Below, piece after piece: positions 35,280 to 44,501 of a stretch of 64,000 nt of DNA. Positions within the stretch are counted from its first letter, which is position 1, and the number at the start of each line of letters is the position of its first letter. The DNA comes from Pseudonocardia kujensis (GTDB lineage: Bacteria; Actinomycetota; Actinomycetes; Mycobacteriales; Pseudonocardiaceae). The position numbers and the translations under genes are program-made. The notes beneath the pieces are model-generated. The model saw only the letters and a program-made list of their open reading frames with translations, was not told where the DNA came from and made no database searches. The stretch spans positions 141,705-205,704 of the forward strand of contig NZ_JAJSOK010000005.1 of the NCBI RefSeq assembly GCF_021283305.1. The letters are read 5' to 3'.

Positions 35280-36213
35280 CGACGACGAAGGCCCGGTCCT
35301 CGACGAGAACGCAGCGGGCCTCCGTCGTCGGGTAACGGAACGGCCAGGGTTTCACTAGCTCGCAAGCGGCACAGCCAGCCCGCTGTAGGTGCCGGCGGAG
35401 CTGCTCTCCGCCGGATCACTGCAGCGTGCCTGTAGTCGGTTCCGCCCACCAGGTTCCGCATCGCCGTGGCGGTGGCCCGAGGGTCAGGCGTCCGATGCTC
35501 GACCAGCATCGTCCAGTTCCGTCCGCGTTGGCGCCAGCACGTCACGGACCCGACCACGACGACGTCCTCGACCCCGACCGCACGGCAGGAGGACGTGCAG
35601 AGCACGCCCGCGAGGTCGACGTCGACACCCGACCCCAGCAGCCATGCCGCTGACGGCGCTGCGCCAATCACGATCAGCGCCCCGGCCCCGCCCGGCCCCG
35701 CCCGGCACCTCGCGGGCCTCACGAGTCGACACGGCGCGGATCCGACCGCGCACGGCACTTCCGCGCGGAGCGGCAGGGCGAGGGGCAGAGGCCAGGGACG
35801 CCGGCGGTCGACAAGTGAAGCGCGGCGACAGGGCTTTGGTCGAGGCCCTGCGAACCTGGGCCAGCGCACGTGTGCCAGGTCCGAAAGTCGGGAGCCCACG
35901 CGGGATCACATCAAGGCAGCCCGTAGGAAGTCGGCTCCCGGTGGCGATGATGAGGCCGTCGTAGGCGAGGTCCTCGCCGTTGCAAGATGGACGCGGCGAG
36001 CCCGGGTGTCCAGCCCGATGGCGGCCACACCGAAGCAGGTTTCCACTCCGCCGACTCGGCCGAGTGCGCGAGCGCCGGGAGCCGTGCCTCGTCGACCGCG
36101 ATCACCTCGCGACAGGAGCCGGACAATCGCAGCTCCCGGACCGCCTCGGTTCCTGAGCGCCCGGCTCCGACGACGATCCGGCGGTTCGTGGGCTGATTCC
36201 TCTGCGGCTTCAC
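35280..36213 (-). pseudogene. Broken ferredoxin-NAD(P)+ reductase copy
   Basis: Reading leftward from 36213, one frame gives RRIVVGAGRSGTEAVRELRLSG, an FAD-binding N terminus. A second frame near 35,700-35,400 gives VGVEDVVVVGSVTCW followed by LVEHRTPDPRATATAMRNLVG. These align with ADVAMWPHPR/VEHWTNASDMARRAARNLLD of the intact reductase directly upstream (36259-37428). Several frameshifts and the loss of the middle domain make it a pseudogene. A tandem duplicate that decayed is the simplest reading. Short GC repeats (about 35691-35706) lie inside it. Confidence 0.65.
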
Positions 36214-36258
36214 GCCGACTCCTCTTCGTTGAACCGCCGGCTCGTCGTGTGTCGGCGC

Positions 36259-37428
36259 TCAGGGCTGGGGCAGGGTGTACTGGGAGGCCAGCTTGCGGCG
36301 GTAGTCGATGAACGCCTTGTTCTTGTTGACCATCAACGCCCCGACAAGGTCGTCGCCGCTGTGCCCCTCGACGACCAACTGCCCGGCTTCGGCGTTGTCC
36401 TCGATCACGGATATCTGCTGAACCCTGCCCCACAGCCCGACGGCCTTGATCTTGGCGCCGTACTGGTCGGACCAGAACGTGGGCACCGGGGCGTACACCT
36501 CGGCGTTTGCCGGGTCGAGCAGGTTGCGGGCGGCCCGCCGGGCCATGTCGCTGGCGTTGGTCCAATGCTCGACCCGGATCGCGGAGCCGACGCGCGGGTG
36601 CGGCCACATGGCCACGTCACCTGCAGCGACTATGTCGGTCCGACCGACGGCAAAGCAGCGTTCGTCGCACAGCACGTTGCCGTCCTCGAGGACGACCGAT
36701 CCGGCCAGCCACTCGGTGTTCGGCGCAGACCCGAGCGCGATCAGCACGAGGTCGGCGCCGAGGCGCGTGCCGTCGTTCAGGTGCACCGCCTCGACCCGGC
36801 TCTCGCCCTCGAAACGCTCCACCTTGGTGCTCAGATGCAGCCGGACGCCGTTCTCCGTGTGCATCTCCGTGGCCCGCCTGCCGAAGTCCGGGCCGAGGAC
36901 GGGCATCGGATGGGGTGCGACGTCGATGAGGGTCACGTGCTCGACGCCACGCTTGCGGAGCGTGGCCGCCACCTCGCAGCCAATGAAGCCGGCTCCGACG
37001 ATGACGATGCGTGGACGTTGCTCGATAGCGTCACGCAGCGCGATCGCGTCGTCCAGACCGCGCAGCATGTGGAAGCCCGCCAGGGTCGGCAGTCCGGGCC
37101 ACTCGCGTGCCCGCCGACCGGTGGCGATCACGAGCCCGTCGTAGGGCAGCTCGCCTCCGTCTGCGAGACGGACGACCCGGCCGCCGGTGTCGAGACCGGC
37201 GGCCGGACGTCCGAGGACCCACGTCGCGTCGAGGTCACCGAGGGGGAACGCGCACTCGGCGGGTTCCATGTCACCGGCGAGGACCTGCTTCGACAGTGGC
37301 GGCCTGTTGTAGGGGAGATGCGTCTCATCCCCCACGATGGACAGCTCGCCATCGAAGCCCTTGTCCCGCAGCTCCTGTCCGGCCCGCAGCCCGGCGAGGC
37401 CGGCTCCGACGACCACGATGCGACGCAT
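36259..37428 (-). CDS. Ferredoxin-NAD(P)+ reductase (FAD-dependent, P450 redox partner)
   Basis: 389-aa pyridine-nucleotide-disulfide-type reductase of the putidaredoxin/rhodocoxin reductase class. RRIVVVGAGLAGLRAGQELR binds FAD, LPYNRPPLSKQVL is the class signature, IVIVGAGFIGCEVAATLRKRG binds NAD(P)H and DIVAAGDVAMWPHP the flavin C-terminal site. It delivers electrons from NAD(P)H to the ferredoxin encoded six bases upstream. Third gene of the P450-ferredoxin-reductase operon. Confidence 0.93.
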   Translation of the reverse strand: MRRIVVVGAGLAGLRAGQELRDKGFDGELSIVGDETHLPYNRPPLSKQVLAGDMEPAECAFPLGDLDATWVLGRPAAGLDTGGRVVRLADGGELPYDGLVIATGRRAREWPGLPTLAGFHMLRGLDDAIALRDAIEQRPRIVIVGAGFIGCEVAATLRKRGVEHVTLIDVAPHPMPVLGPDFGRRATEMHTENGVRLHLSTKVERFEGESRVEAVHLNDGTRLGADLVLIALGSAPNTEWLAGSVVLEDGNVLCDERCFAVGRTDIVAAGDVAMWPHPRVGSAIRVEHWTNASDMARRAARNLLDPANAEVYAPVPTFWSDQYGAKIKAVGLWGRVQQISVIEDNAEAGQLVVEGHSGDDLVGALMVNKNKAFIDYRRKLASQYTLPQP

Positions 37429-37434
37429 GACAGG

Positions 37435-37629
37435 TCAGTCCTCCAGCTGCAGCGCGGCGATGGGGCAGATCTTGACCGCCTCGATCGCCTTGTCGCGTAG
37501 GCTCTCGTCCGGGTACTCCTGAAGGAGGACGACCTTCTCGCCGGCCTCGTCCATCTCGAAGATCTCGGGGGCGGCGACGACGCACTCGGCGTGTCCCTCG
37601 CACAGGTCGTAGTCGACGATCATCTTCAT
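37435..37629 (-). CDS. [3Fe-4S]-type ferredoxin
   Basis: 64-aa ferredoxin MKMIVDYDLCEGHAECVVAAPEIF. Cluster ligands are Cys10, Cys16 and Cys55 (ICPIAAL). The position of the missing second cysteine is His13, giving the C-x2-H-x2-C pattern of P450-associated single-cluster ferredoxins. It lies between the P450 and the reductase genes and carries electrons between them. An AGGACCGCTGACC leader precedes ATG 37629. Confidence 0.93.
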   Translation of the reverse strand: MKMIVDYDLCEGHAECVVAAPEIFEMDEAGEKVVLLQEYPDESLRDKAIEAVKICPIAALQLED

Positions 37630-37742
37630 GGTCAGCGGTCCTTCGTGAGGTGCAACTGAGCTGCCCGGCCTTGGCCGGGAGGAGAGTCCCGACCGGGAAC
37701 CCGGAGATCGACCCCGGTCCCCGGTCGGGACGGCCCAGCCGT

Positions 37743-39026
37743 TCAGGGGCGGTCGGCCGGGATCGGGTTCTGGGACGGGTCCCAGGTGACGAGGCAGTGC
37801 TCGACGCCGCGGTGGGAGATGTTCTCGCCGTAGACCCAGGGCTGCCCCTCGACGAGCTGGATGTGCGGCAGACGCTTGGCCAGCTCCTCGAGGATGATGC
37901 GCAGCTCGAGCCGCGCGAGCGCCTCACCGAGGCAGCGGTGGCGCCCCTTGCCGAAGGCCAGGTGGTGGCGCGCGTTCTTCCGGCAGATGTCGAGCTTGCC
38001 GGGGTTCTCGAAGACGTCCTCGTCGTGGTTGGCCGAGTGCAGCGCGATCATGACGGTCTCACCGGCGGGGATCTTGACTCCGCGGATCTCGACGTCCTCG
38101 GTCGTCGTCCGGCGCCAGTGCGGCACCGGGGTCGCGAAACGCATGATCTCGTCGATGGCGTGGGGGATCAGCGACGGGTCGTTGCAGATCATCTCCCACT
38201 GGTCGCGGTTCTCCAGCAGGTGCCGGAACGCGTTGCCGGAGGTGTTGGTCGTGGTCTCGTGACCGGCGAACAGCAGCTGGAGCATCACCGTGTACGCATC
38301 CTGGATGTCGTACAGGCTCGGGTCCTCCTCCTGGAGGCGCCGGATGTAGTGGCTCATGATGTCGTCGCCAGGGTTTTCCACCAGCTTGTCGACGTGGGCC
38401 TTCGCGTACTCCCAGTACTTCGCGATGCCCTTGGCGTCCTCCACCTGCTCCTCATCGGTGGGGATCCCGAAGCCGAACTTGCCGTTGCCCTTGGCGTACT
38501 CGCGGACGCGCTCCATGTCCTCCGCGGGCACGGCCATGAGCTGGAAGATGACCCAGGCGGGGATCTCGAAGACGTAGTCGGCGACGAGGTCGCACGAGCC
38601 CTTCTTGACCAGCGAGTCCAGCTTTTCGTTGACGAGGTCGCGGATCTGCGGCTCGAAGCGGTTGACGACCTCCTCGCCCAGGTACTCGCGCAGCACCTTG
38701 CGCTTGACGGTGTGCTCCGGCGGGTCCTCGTCGACGATGGTGTTGTCGACCTTGATCCCGGCGTTGACGATGATGTCCAGCGCCGCCGGGCACGGCGGCT
38801 TCACGAGGTTCAGAGCGCCCTTGGCGGTGTACTTCTGAGTGCCGACGAGCCGCTCGATCTCGTTGATGTCGTCGTACTTCGTGACGACCCAGACGTTCAG
38901 CCGCGGGTTGTAGAAGACGGGCTGCTCGGCGCGTGCCCGGGTGTAGTACTCGAGGGCGGTGTGCGGGTTGAGGGGGTCGAACTTCTCCCCGATCTCTCCG
39001 ATCGGGCGCTCGTCGAGAGTGCTCAC
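37743..39026 (-). CDS. Cytochrome P450
   Basis: 427-aa class I P450 starting at GTG 39026 (MSTLDERPIGEIGEKFDPLNP) with AGGAGG 13 bases upstream. The I-helix oxygen motif is FAGHETTTNT near residue 245. The ExxR motif is DEIMR near 290. The heme-thiolate motif is FGKGRHRCLG near 360. Electron partners follow directly. The AraC-type regulator upstream on the same strand recalls ThcR/ThcBCD in Rhodococcus. Substrate unknown; small aromatic or terpenoid molecules are typical. Confidence 0.93.
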   Translation of the reverse strand: MSTLDERPIGEIGEKFDPLNPHTALEYYTRARAEQPVFYNPRLNVWVVTKYDDINEIERLVGTQKYTAKGALNLVKPPCPAALDIIVNAGIKVDNTIVDEDPPEHTVKRKVLREYLGEEVVNRFEPQIRDLVNEKLDSLVKKGSCDLVADYVFEIPAWVIFQLMAVPAEDMERVREYAKGNGKFGFGIPTDEEQVEDAKGIAKYWEYAKAHVDKLVENPGDDIMSHYIRRLQEEDPSLYDIQDAYTVMLQLLFAGHETTTNTSGNAFRHLLENRDQWEMICNDPSLIPHAIDEIMRFATPVPHWRRTTTEDVEIRGVKIPAGETVMIALHSANHDEDVFENPGKLDICRKNARHHLAFGKGRHRCLGEALARLELRIILEELAKRLPHIQLVEGQPWVYGENISHRGVEHCLVTWDPSQNPIPADRP

Positions 39027-39286
39027 GGTTGCCTGTCCTCCTAGGGGCGTCAGACGGGGCGGTCCGCCGCCGGCGGGGGCGGGAACCCTGGCGACGGCGA
39101 CCTGACCGACCCGGCGGGAGGCGTGGGCCGGGGCCCGTGCGCCACCTGCCGTGGTCCTGCACAGGTTGAGTCGTGTGAGACGGCGGTCACAACAACGGTT
39201 CAGGCATGGTGAACAACGGACGTCGTGGGGACCGACGCGTACGGCTTCCCCGCCACGGACCGGGCGGGGAAGCCTCGCGAGCCGGG

Positions 39287-39478
39287 TCAGCCGGTGATGT
39301 CCCGACCGAAGATCTGGCCGGCGATGGCCCATTTCTGGATCTCGTTGGCGCCCTCGTACGTCTCGCCGATCTTGCAGCCTCGGTAGATCGCTTCCAGGTC
39401 CGGGGCGTCGTCCCGGCCACGCCGGTAGGCGAAGCCGAAACCAACCGAACGCCAGTACGACGCCCCGGCCGATGTCAC
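39287..39478 (-). pseudogene. C-terminal fragment of an acyl-CoA dehydrogenase
   Basis: Residues IYRGCKIGETYEGANEIQKW and AGQIFGRDITG are the end of an acyl-CoA dehydrogenase, including the YEGxNEIQ region around the adenine end of FAD. Only about 60 codons remain; no N-terminal or middle domain is found upstream. It lies between the P450 and its probable regulator. Confidence 0.6.
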
Positions 39479-39578
39479 CGACGAGACCTGACGCGGTGTC
39501 GTCTACCTTCGCGCCGCCAGGGAACGCACAGGCCTTGTCCAGGAAGCGCACAATCAGGCCCGCGCGAAACGGCCATGC

Positions 39579-40568
39579 TCAGAGAGCAGAGCCGAGGACC
39601 TCTGACGGGGACGTGCCGTAGGTGGCGCGATGGCGGGCCGCGAACCGGCCGAGATGAGCGAAGCCCCAGCGGTGCGCGACCTCGGCCACAGTGGTCCGCT
39701 CTGGGTCGGCGGCGACGAGCTCCGCGTGCGCGCGCCTGAGCCGGACGTCGCGCAGGTATTCCATCGGCGTGGCCTGCAGGTGCTGCTGGAAGCCCACCTG
39801 CAGGGCACGCACGCCCAGCCCGACGGCTGCCGCCACGTCGGTCACGGTGAGGGCTTCGGCGGCCTTCTCCTCGATGAACGCCTGGGCACGACGCAGAGCA
39901 GCCGGCAGCGAGGGCCCCGGTGGCTCGAGCACCTGCTCGAGGAAGGGATGCTCGACTGCGAAGAGCAACCCCGTCAGCAGGCTCTGCATCAGCGGGCGCA
40001 TGACCAGGGCGTTGTTGAGCAGCGTCGAGTTGTCGTCGAACGCGGTGAAGAGGTCGACCACCGACCGCGCGACGGCCCACCAGTCGCGTCCCCGTCCACT
40101 GGCGAGATCCAGCGATGACGACAGCTCGATGGGTCCCCGCACAGGAGTGCGGAGCAGATCGCTCAGCTGCGTCTCCAGGGCTGTGCGGTCGAGCTTGACC
40201 CCGAGCAGCGGCTTGCCTTCCCCGAAGCCCTCCATCACCGTCTGGCCGTAGGGACGGAAGACGACGGCGCGTCGTACCGACGCCATCACCCGGTCCGGCC
40301 CCGACCAGCTGTCGACCGTGCCCGCCAAGGGGACGTTGACCTCGTAGGCGGTCTCCATGTCGTCCGTCTCGATGTGGACCGGATCGGCATAGCTGAGCAT
40401 GCCGACGGTGACCGGCCCGAAGGACACCGCCTTGAGCCTCATGTCGAAGGGCCGAGCCTCGTCGAGCAGGCGCAGCCGATGGGGGAAGTACACGGACGTG
40501 CCGAGGCGGCGGGCCTCTTCGATCGCGGTGCACCTGCCCGCGATCGGCTCCCGTTTCGCCTGCTCCAT
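39579..40568 (-). CDS. AraC family transcriptional regulator
   Basis: 329-aa regulator. Residues 1-200 form an AraC-binding-like domain (FGPVTVGMLSYADPVHIETDD, VFRPYGQTVMEGFGEG). Residues 230-329 carry two helix-turn-helix units: VTDVAAAVGLGVRALQVGFQ and VAEVAHRWGFAHLGRFAARHRATYGTSP. The type is common next to P450 and aromatic-degradation genes. On the same strand as and upstream of the P450 operon, separated only by the acyl-CoA dehydrogenase fragment, so P450 control is likely. Confidence 0.88.
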   Translation of the reverse strand: MEQAKREPIAGRCTAIEEARRLGTSVYFPHRLRLLDEARPFDMRLKAVSFGPVTVGMLSYADPVHIETDDMETAYEVNVPLAGTVDSWSGPDRVMASVRRAVVFRPYGQTVMEGFGEGKPLLGVKLDRTALETQLSDLLRTPVRGPIELSSSLDLASGRGRDWWAVARSVVDLFTAFDDNSTLLNNALVMRPLMQSLLTGLLFAVEHPFLEQVLEPPGPSLPAALRRAQAFIEEKAAEALTVTDVAAAVGLGVRALQVGFQQHLQATPMEYLRDVRLRRAHAELVAADPERTTVAEVAHRWGFAHLGRFAARHRATYGTSPSEVLGSAL

Positions 40569-40739
40569 CGCTGACCTCCGCTGACGGCGGACTGCGCCAG
40601 GCTACCAACGACGGAAGACGCGAGCAGGAGGGCGAGCCTGCGTCCTCCGCTGCAGGTTGCCGGCGACGGCCCTGACCGCGCCGAACAGGACCGCAAGGCC
40701 AGCCGTCAGCAGGACGTAGATCGACGTGCTCGGCCGGCT

Positions 40740-41058
40740 GACCATCAGCGAGAGAGGGAGGAAGACCAGGCTCGACCGGCCCGCAGCCGAACGCGAGCGG
40801 CAGCAGCGGCTGCAACCGTTGCAGCAGGTAGAGCAGCACGACCGAGACGTACGAGAAACCCAGCACTCCCGCGGCGGGGTGGGCAGGCGCTGCTCGACGG
40901 CGGCGTCCACGCCGGCGAGCCGACAGATAGCCGGACTCGAGCCACCAGCCCGCGCGGCCGTGAAGACCCGGGCCATGTCGTCGCCGAAGGGCCCTTGGCA
41001 GACCGCGAGCAGGAGCAGAAGCAGCGGCCTGCCGCAGACCCGCGACGGTGTCGCTCAC
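40740..41058 (-). pseudogene. kdpA: kdpA remnant (potassium-transporting ATPase A subunit, N-terminal piece)
   Basis: From GTG 41058 the three frames in turn give SDTVAGL, then LLLLLLAVCQGPFGDDMARVF and RLAGVDAAVEQR, then AAGVLGFSYVSVVLLYLLQR. Together they spell the first 90 or so residues of KdpA with at least two frameshifts. The rest of kdpA, kdpB, kdpC and the kdpDE sensor genes are absent; a further membrane-like stretch ends near 40,620. The start directly follows kdpF, as in normal operons. Confidence 0.7.
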
Positions 41059-41059
41059 C

Positions 41060-41140
41060 TCAGAACCTCTCCGGGCGGAGCAGCGCCACCACCAGGTGCC
41101 CGAGCAGGACCAGGACGACGCCGCCGAGCACGTTCGTCAC
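41060..41140 (-). CDS. kdpF: KdpF-like small membrane protein
   Basis: 26-residue frame from GTG 41140: one membrane helix (VLGGVVLVLLGHLVVALL) ending in the KdpF signature RPERF. KdpF stabilises the KdpABC potassium pump in the membrane. It is intact in sequence but orphaned, because the adjacent kdpA is broken. Upstream, a degenerate membrane peptide with LRGLERL near 41,170 resembles the small protein often encoded before kdpF. Confidence 0.6.
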   Translation of the reverse strand: MTNVLGGVVLVLLGHLVVALLRPERF

Positions 41141-41593
41141 GACGTCCGGGTAGTTTCAGCCGCTCCAGCCCGCGCAGGCACGCGGCCACCGCGGTGAAGC
41201 CGCGGACCAGCAGGACCGCGTAGAACACATCGGCCGCCGGATCACTCGTTCCCGGCGAACCGGACCATCCGACCCGCCAGAGCCGAGCATGGGCCCGGGT
41301 GACGGCCCGCCGGGCGCTGGTTACGCGACCTTGACGTCGTACGGGCGGATGTCGATGTCCTCTTGGTGCGGCGGCACGCCGCGCGGAATCGGAGCCGGGT
41401 GAGCCGCCACGCTGCGGCCGTTCTCGGCGGGGACGGTTATCCCGAACGGCCCTCGCGATTCGGGGCTGATCGACCGGGATGTCCGGATGATGACCGCGGA
41501 CGAGGGCACCCCGAGTCAGGATCGGTCGAGCGCTCCTCCACCCCGCCCCCTCGTCGGCCGCGAGAGGTACTCGACGGAAAGCGAGCACAACGA
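41141..41593. other. Decayed DNA upstream of kdpF and of the metallo-hydrolase gene
   Basis: No intact gene. The minus strand retains VFYAVLLVRGFTAVAACLRGLERL (about 41,165-41,240), a probable relic of the small membrane protein that precedes kdpF. Otherwise no supported frame. The promoter of the plus-strand gene at 41594 should lie here. Confidence 0.35.
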
Positions 41594-42790
41594 ATGTGTG
41601 ACGTCGTCGCCGCAGCGGTCCGAGCGGGTGTCTCCCGCCGCTCGATGCTCACCGGGTTCCTCGGCGCAGCCGCCACGATCCCTCTCGTCTCCGCTGTGTC
41701 CGCGTGCGCGCCGGCACAGACCCCGGCGCCCGTGGGCGCCGGGGGCGCCGGGGGCGCCGACGGATTCCGGACACAGGCCATCCTGCTGGGCACGTCGGGC
41801 GGACCCGCGTACTGGCCCGGGACAGAACGCCCGGGGATCGCCTCCGCCGTCGTCGTCGGCGACCGGTTCTACGTCGTGGACGCGGGGGCGGGTGTGCTCG
41901 GTCAACTGCGTCGTGCCCAGCTGGGCAACTGGCAGCACGACACCGACGGTCCGCTGGACGCGCTACGCGGCGTCTTCCTGACGCACCTGCACTCCGACCA
42001 TGTGGTCGACCTGAACAACCTGTTGACCGAAGGCCTCTACAACGGACTGCACAAGGTGCCGGAGAAGGTCCAGATCTGGGGCCCCGGGAACAGGGGCGCG
42101 CTCCCGCCGCTGTTCGGCCCACCGCCGGCACCCCGACCTGTGGCGCCCGACAACCCGACGCCGGGCACTCGCGAGATGGTCGACCTGCTCGTTCGGGCGT
42201 TCGCCACGGACTACAACGACCGCGTCTTCGACAACCGGAAGCCGACGCCCGACCAGCTGTTCGAGGGTCGCGACGTCCCGATCCCCGCTCAGTTCCTCGC
42301 CGACCCGAACCGGAACCCGCATCCCAGGATGTCTCCGATCACCTTCTACGAGGACGACGCGGTGCGCGTGTCGGCGACACTTGTGCAGCACGCGCCGGTC
42401 TTCCCCGCGCTGGCGTTCCGGTTCGACACCGACGACGGTTCGGTGGCCTTCTCGGGCGACACTGGCCCGAGCGAGAACCTCATCGAGCTCGCGAGCGGCG
42501 TCGACGTCCTCGTGCACGAGGTCATCGACCGCAAGTACGTGGAGCAGCTCCTCCCGGCGCCGCGCACCGATGCCCAGGAGGGCCTGTTCGAGCACCTCGT
42601 CAACGCGCACACCGTCGTCGAGGACGTCGGGCCGATCGCCGAGCGGGCGGGCGCGAAGACACTCGCGCTCTCGCACCTGGTGCCCGGAAACTGGCCCGAC
42701 GAGGAATGGCGGCGAGCCGCCGAAGGCTTCTCTGGCAGGCTCGTGGTCGGCCGTGACCTGGATCGCATCGGAGTCGGCACGCCGCGGTGA
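41594..42790 (+). CDS. Exported metallo-beta-lactamase-fold hydrolase, Tat lipoprotein
   Basis: 398-aa protein. Residues 12-40 are a twin-arginine signal (VSRRSMLTGFLGAAATIPLV) ending in a lipobox VSAC, so it is probably exported folded and lipid-anchored. The MBL core has FLTHLHSDHVVDL (metal site HxHxDH), GDTGPSENLIELASGVDVLVHEV and ALSHLVPG. Related to RNase Z/arylsulfatase-like MBL proteins. ATG 41594 gives the complete signal peptide. A GAGGAGGAG-coded Gly/Ala linker follows the lipobox. Substrate unknown. Confidence 0.85.
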   Translation: MCDVVAAAVRAGVSRRSMLTGFLGAAATIPLVSAVSACAPAQTPAPVGAGGAGGADGFRTQAILLGTSGGPAYWPGTERPGIASAVVVGDRFYVVDAGAGVLGQLRRAQLGNWQHDTDGPLDALRGVFLTHLHSDHVVDLNNLLTEGLYNGLHKVPEKVQIWGPGNRGALPPLFGPPPAPRPVAPDNPTPGTREMVDLLVRAFATDYNDRVFDNRKPTPDQLFEGRDVPIPAQFLADPNRNPHPRMSPITFYEDDAVRVSATLVQHAPVFPALAFRFDTDDGSVAFSGDTGPSENLIELASGVDVLVHEVIDRKYVEQLLPAPRTDAQEGLFEHLVNAHTVVEDVGPIAERAGAKTLALSHLVPGNWPDEEWRRAAEGFSGRLVVGRDLDRIGVGTPR

Positions 42791-43615
42791 GCCACCCAGT
42801 TCCCGTCAGGTTCGCCCGTCCTCGCGTCGGTGGTCACGAGGTTGCCCCGGCCCCGGAGGGGTAGTCGCGGGCGACACCGTGGAGCTTCTCGACGACTAGC
42901 GCGACCGCTCCCCTGGGGGCACGCACCCGGTGACCGGTGCGCTCACCACTCTCGCCGGACTCGCCGCGGTCACCTGTCCGGGCCGCACGCCCTCTGGTCG
43001 CCGGTCAGCCGTCGCACGGAGCACCACCGCCGCCCGCAGGCGGCGGCGCTCGACGACCAGGGCGGCGGAGACGACGTTGTCGAGGTGGGATCCGGAAAGC
43101 CCTCGGACGTCGGCAGCGGCATCGTGGTCGGCCTCGTCGTCGTCGGAGCCGGGGTCGTCGTGGTCGTAGCCGGAGGCGCGATGGTCGCGGTGGTCGCGGT
43201 GGGGGCCGGGGCGATGGTCGTCGGTCCCGGACGGCCGGGGCTCGTGCCACCACGTGAACGCTCGACCAGCTACGGCGTCACCGAGACCTTGCAGCCCGCA
43301 CCGAAGGACACAATGCACTGGCCAACCGCCCTGCGCCGCCACGCCCCGGGCGGCGTCGACCCGATCCTCGACACCGTCGGCGACCGCACCCAGGGCACGA
43401 GCCTCGTCGGACGGGTGCGGAAGGCGGCGCGATCATCTCCACAGCATTCGGTTTCGAGGAACGGGCTCCTCGCCGGCGACCGGTTCGTGCCATGAACTAT
43501 CAGCTGGACCCAAGCCGAGCCATCCCCACATCGGGCTGCGCGGCAGGACCGCTCCGCGCGGTTCGGTGACCCGGTGGCTCGACCAACGCGGCCCACCGCC
43601 GACGGACAGAAGGGC
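42791..43615. other. Gap with possible remnant of a zinc-type oxidoreductase
   Basis: No intact gene. On the plus strand, frames near 43,090-43,230 are a Val/Gly-rich stretch (VVVGAGVVVVVAGG). Near 43,330-43,400 a frame reads RRHAPGGVDPILDTVGD, like the cofactor-domain segment of zinc-binding or quinone oxidoreductases. No start, nucleotide loop or continuous frame survives. Treated as decayed DNA, with low certainty on its origin. Confidence 0.3.
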
Positions 43616-44392
43616 TCAGAAGAGCGCCTTGCCGCCGTCGAGCCGGATGACGGCGCCCGTGAGGTAGGACGAGCAGGTCGACAGGAACAACAGCGTCTCG
43701 GCGACGTCGTCGGCGTCGCCGTTGCGGAACTCGTACCGTGATCCGATCCGAATGGTGCCGTCCTCCACGAGGGGCTCGCCCCGGTAGCGCCGGAGGGCGT
43801 CGTTCGTCCCGTCGTCGGAGCGGTAGAACTGGGTCGGCGCGACGGCGTTGCACTGCACGGTCGGCGACAGCGCCACCGCGAGCTGCTCCATCAGTCGGAC
43901 CAGTGCGGTCTTGGAGAGGCCGTGGGGGATGAGGTTCGGCCATGCCTCGGTGGTCGAGTTGCCCACCAGCGCAATGATCCGCCCGCGCCCCTGCTTCTTC
44001 ATGACCTTCGCGGCTTCCTGGCTGAGGAAGAAGGGACCCCGGATGTTGACACCGAAGGACGCGTCGAAGTCGTCCTCGGTGACGTCCTCGAACTCCTTCG
44101 GGCGCAGCGAGCTCGCGTTGTGGATCAGGACGCTGAGATCCCCCTTCCAACCGAATGCCCGCTGCACCAAGGTCCGCGCGTCGCCGGTGTTCGACACGTC
44201 GGACTCGATCGCGATCGCGTCACCGCCTGCGGCGCGGATGAGATCGACGGTCTCCGCTGCCAGCGTCGACTGCCTCCAGTGGTTGACCACCACGGACGCT
44301 CCGGCTCGGGCAAAGTGCTGTGCGAACGTGCGGCCGGCCCGCTCCGCCGAGCCGGTGATCAGGACCGTTCTGCCGGCGAGTTGCGGGTCCAT
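43616..44392 (-). CDS. SDR family oxidoreductase with altered active site
   Basis: 258-aa short-chain dehydrogenase fold, ATG 44392 with GGAGAG seven bases upstream. The cofactor loop TVLITGSAERAGRTFAQHFARAG, VLIHNASSLRP and the C-terminal YLTGAVIRLDGGKALF are typical. At the catalytic Tyr-x3-Lys site the sequence is PHGLSKTAL, so Tyr is replaced by His while Lys remains; the catalytic Ser is also displaced (VGNSTTEAW). Either it uses another acid or is not a classical dehydrogenase. First gene downstream of hutI on the same strand. Confidence 0.85.
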   Translation of the reverse strand: MDPQLAGRTVLITGSAERAGRTFAQHFARAGASVVVNHWRQSTLAAETVDLIRAAGGDAIAIESDVSNTGDARTLVQRAFGWKGDLSVLIHNASSLRPKEFEDVTEDDFDASFGVNIRGPFFLSQEAAKVMKKQGRGRIIALVGNSTTEAWPNLIPHGLSKTALVRLMEQLAVALSPTVQCNAVAPTQFYRSDDGTNDALRRYRGEPLVEDGTIRIGSRYEFRNGDADDVAETLLFLSTCSSYLTGAVIRLDGGKALF

Positions 44393-44501
44393 GCTTCTCT
44401 CCTGTCCTCCACCTCGGGACGAGATGGTCGTGTCGATGTGTGCTGCGGTCCGATCGGAGGCCTGCCTCGGCCGGGCGGACCATGTCGTTGGCGGTACCGG
44501 G

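Noticed and set aside
43090..43230. Val/Gly-rich repeat read as a membrane or cell-surface protein
   Set aside because: No start, ribosome-binding site or continuous frame; it lies in decayed DNA and the composition follows GTC/GGC-rich sequence.
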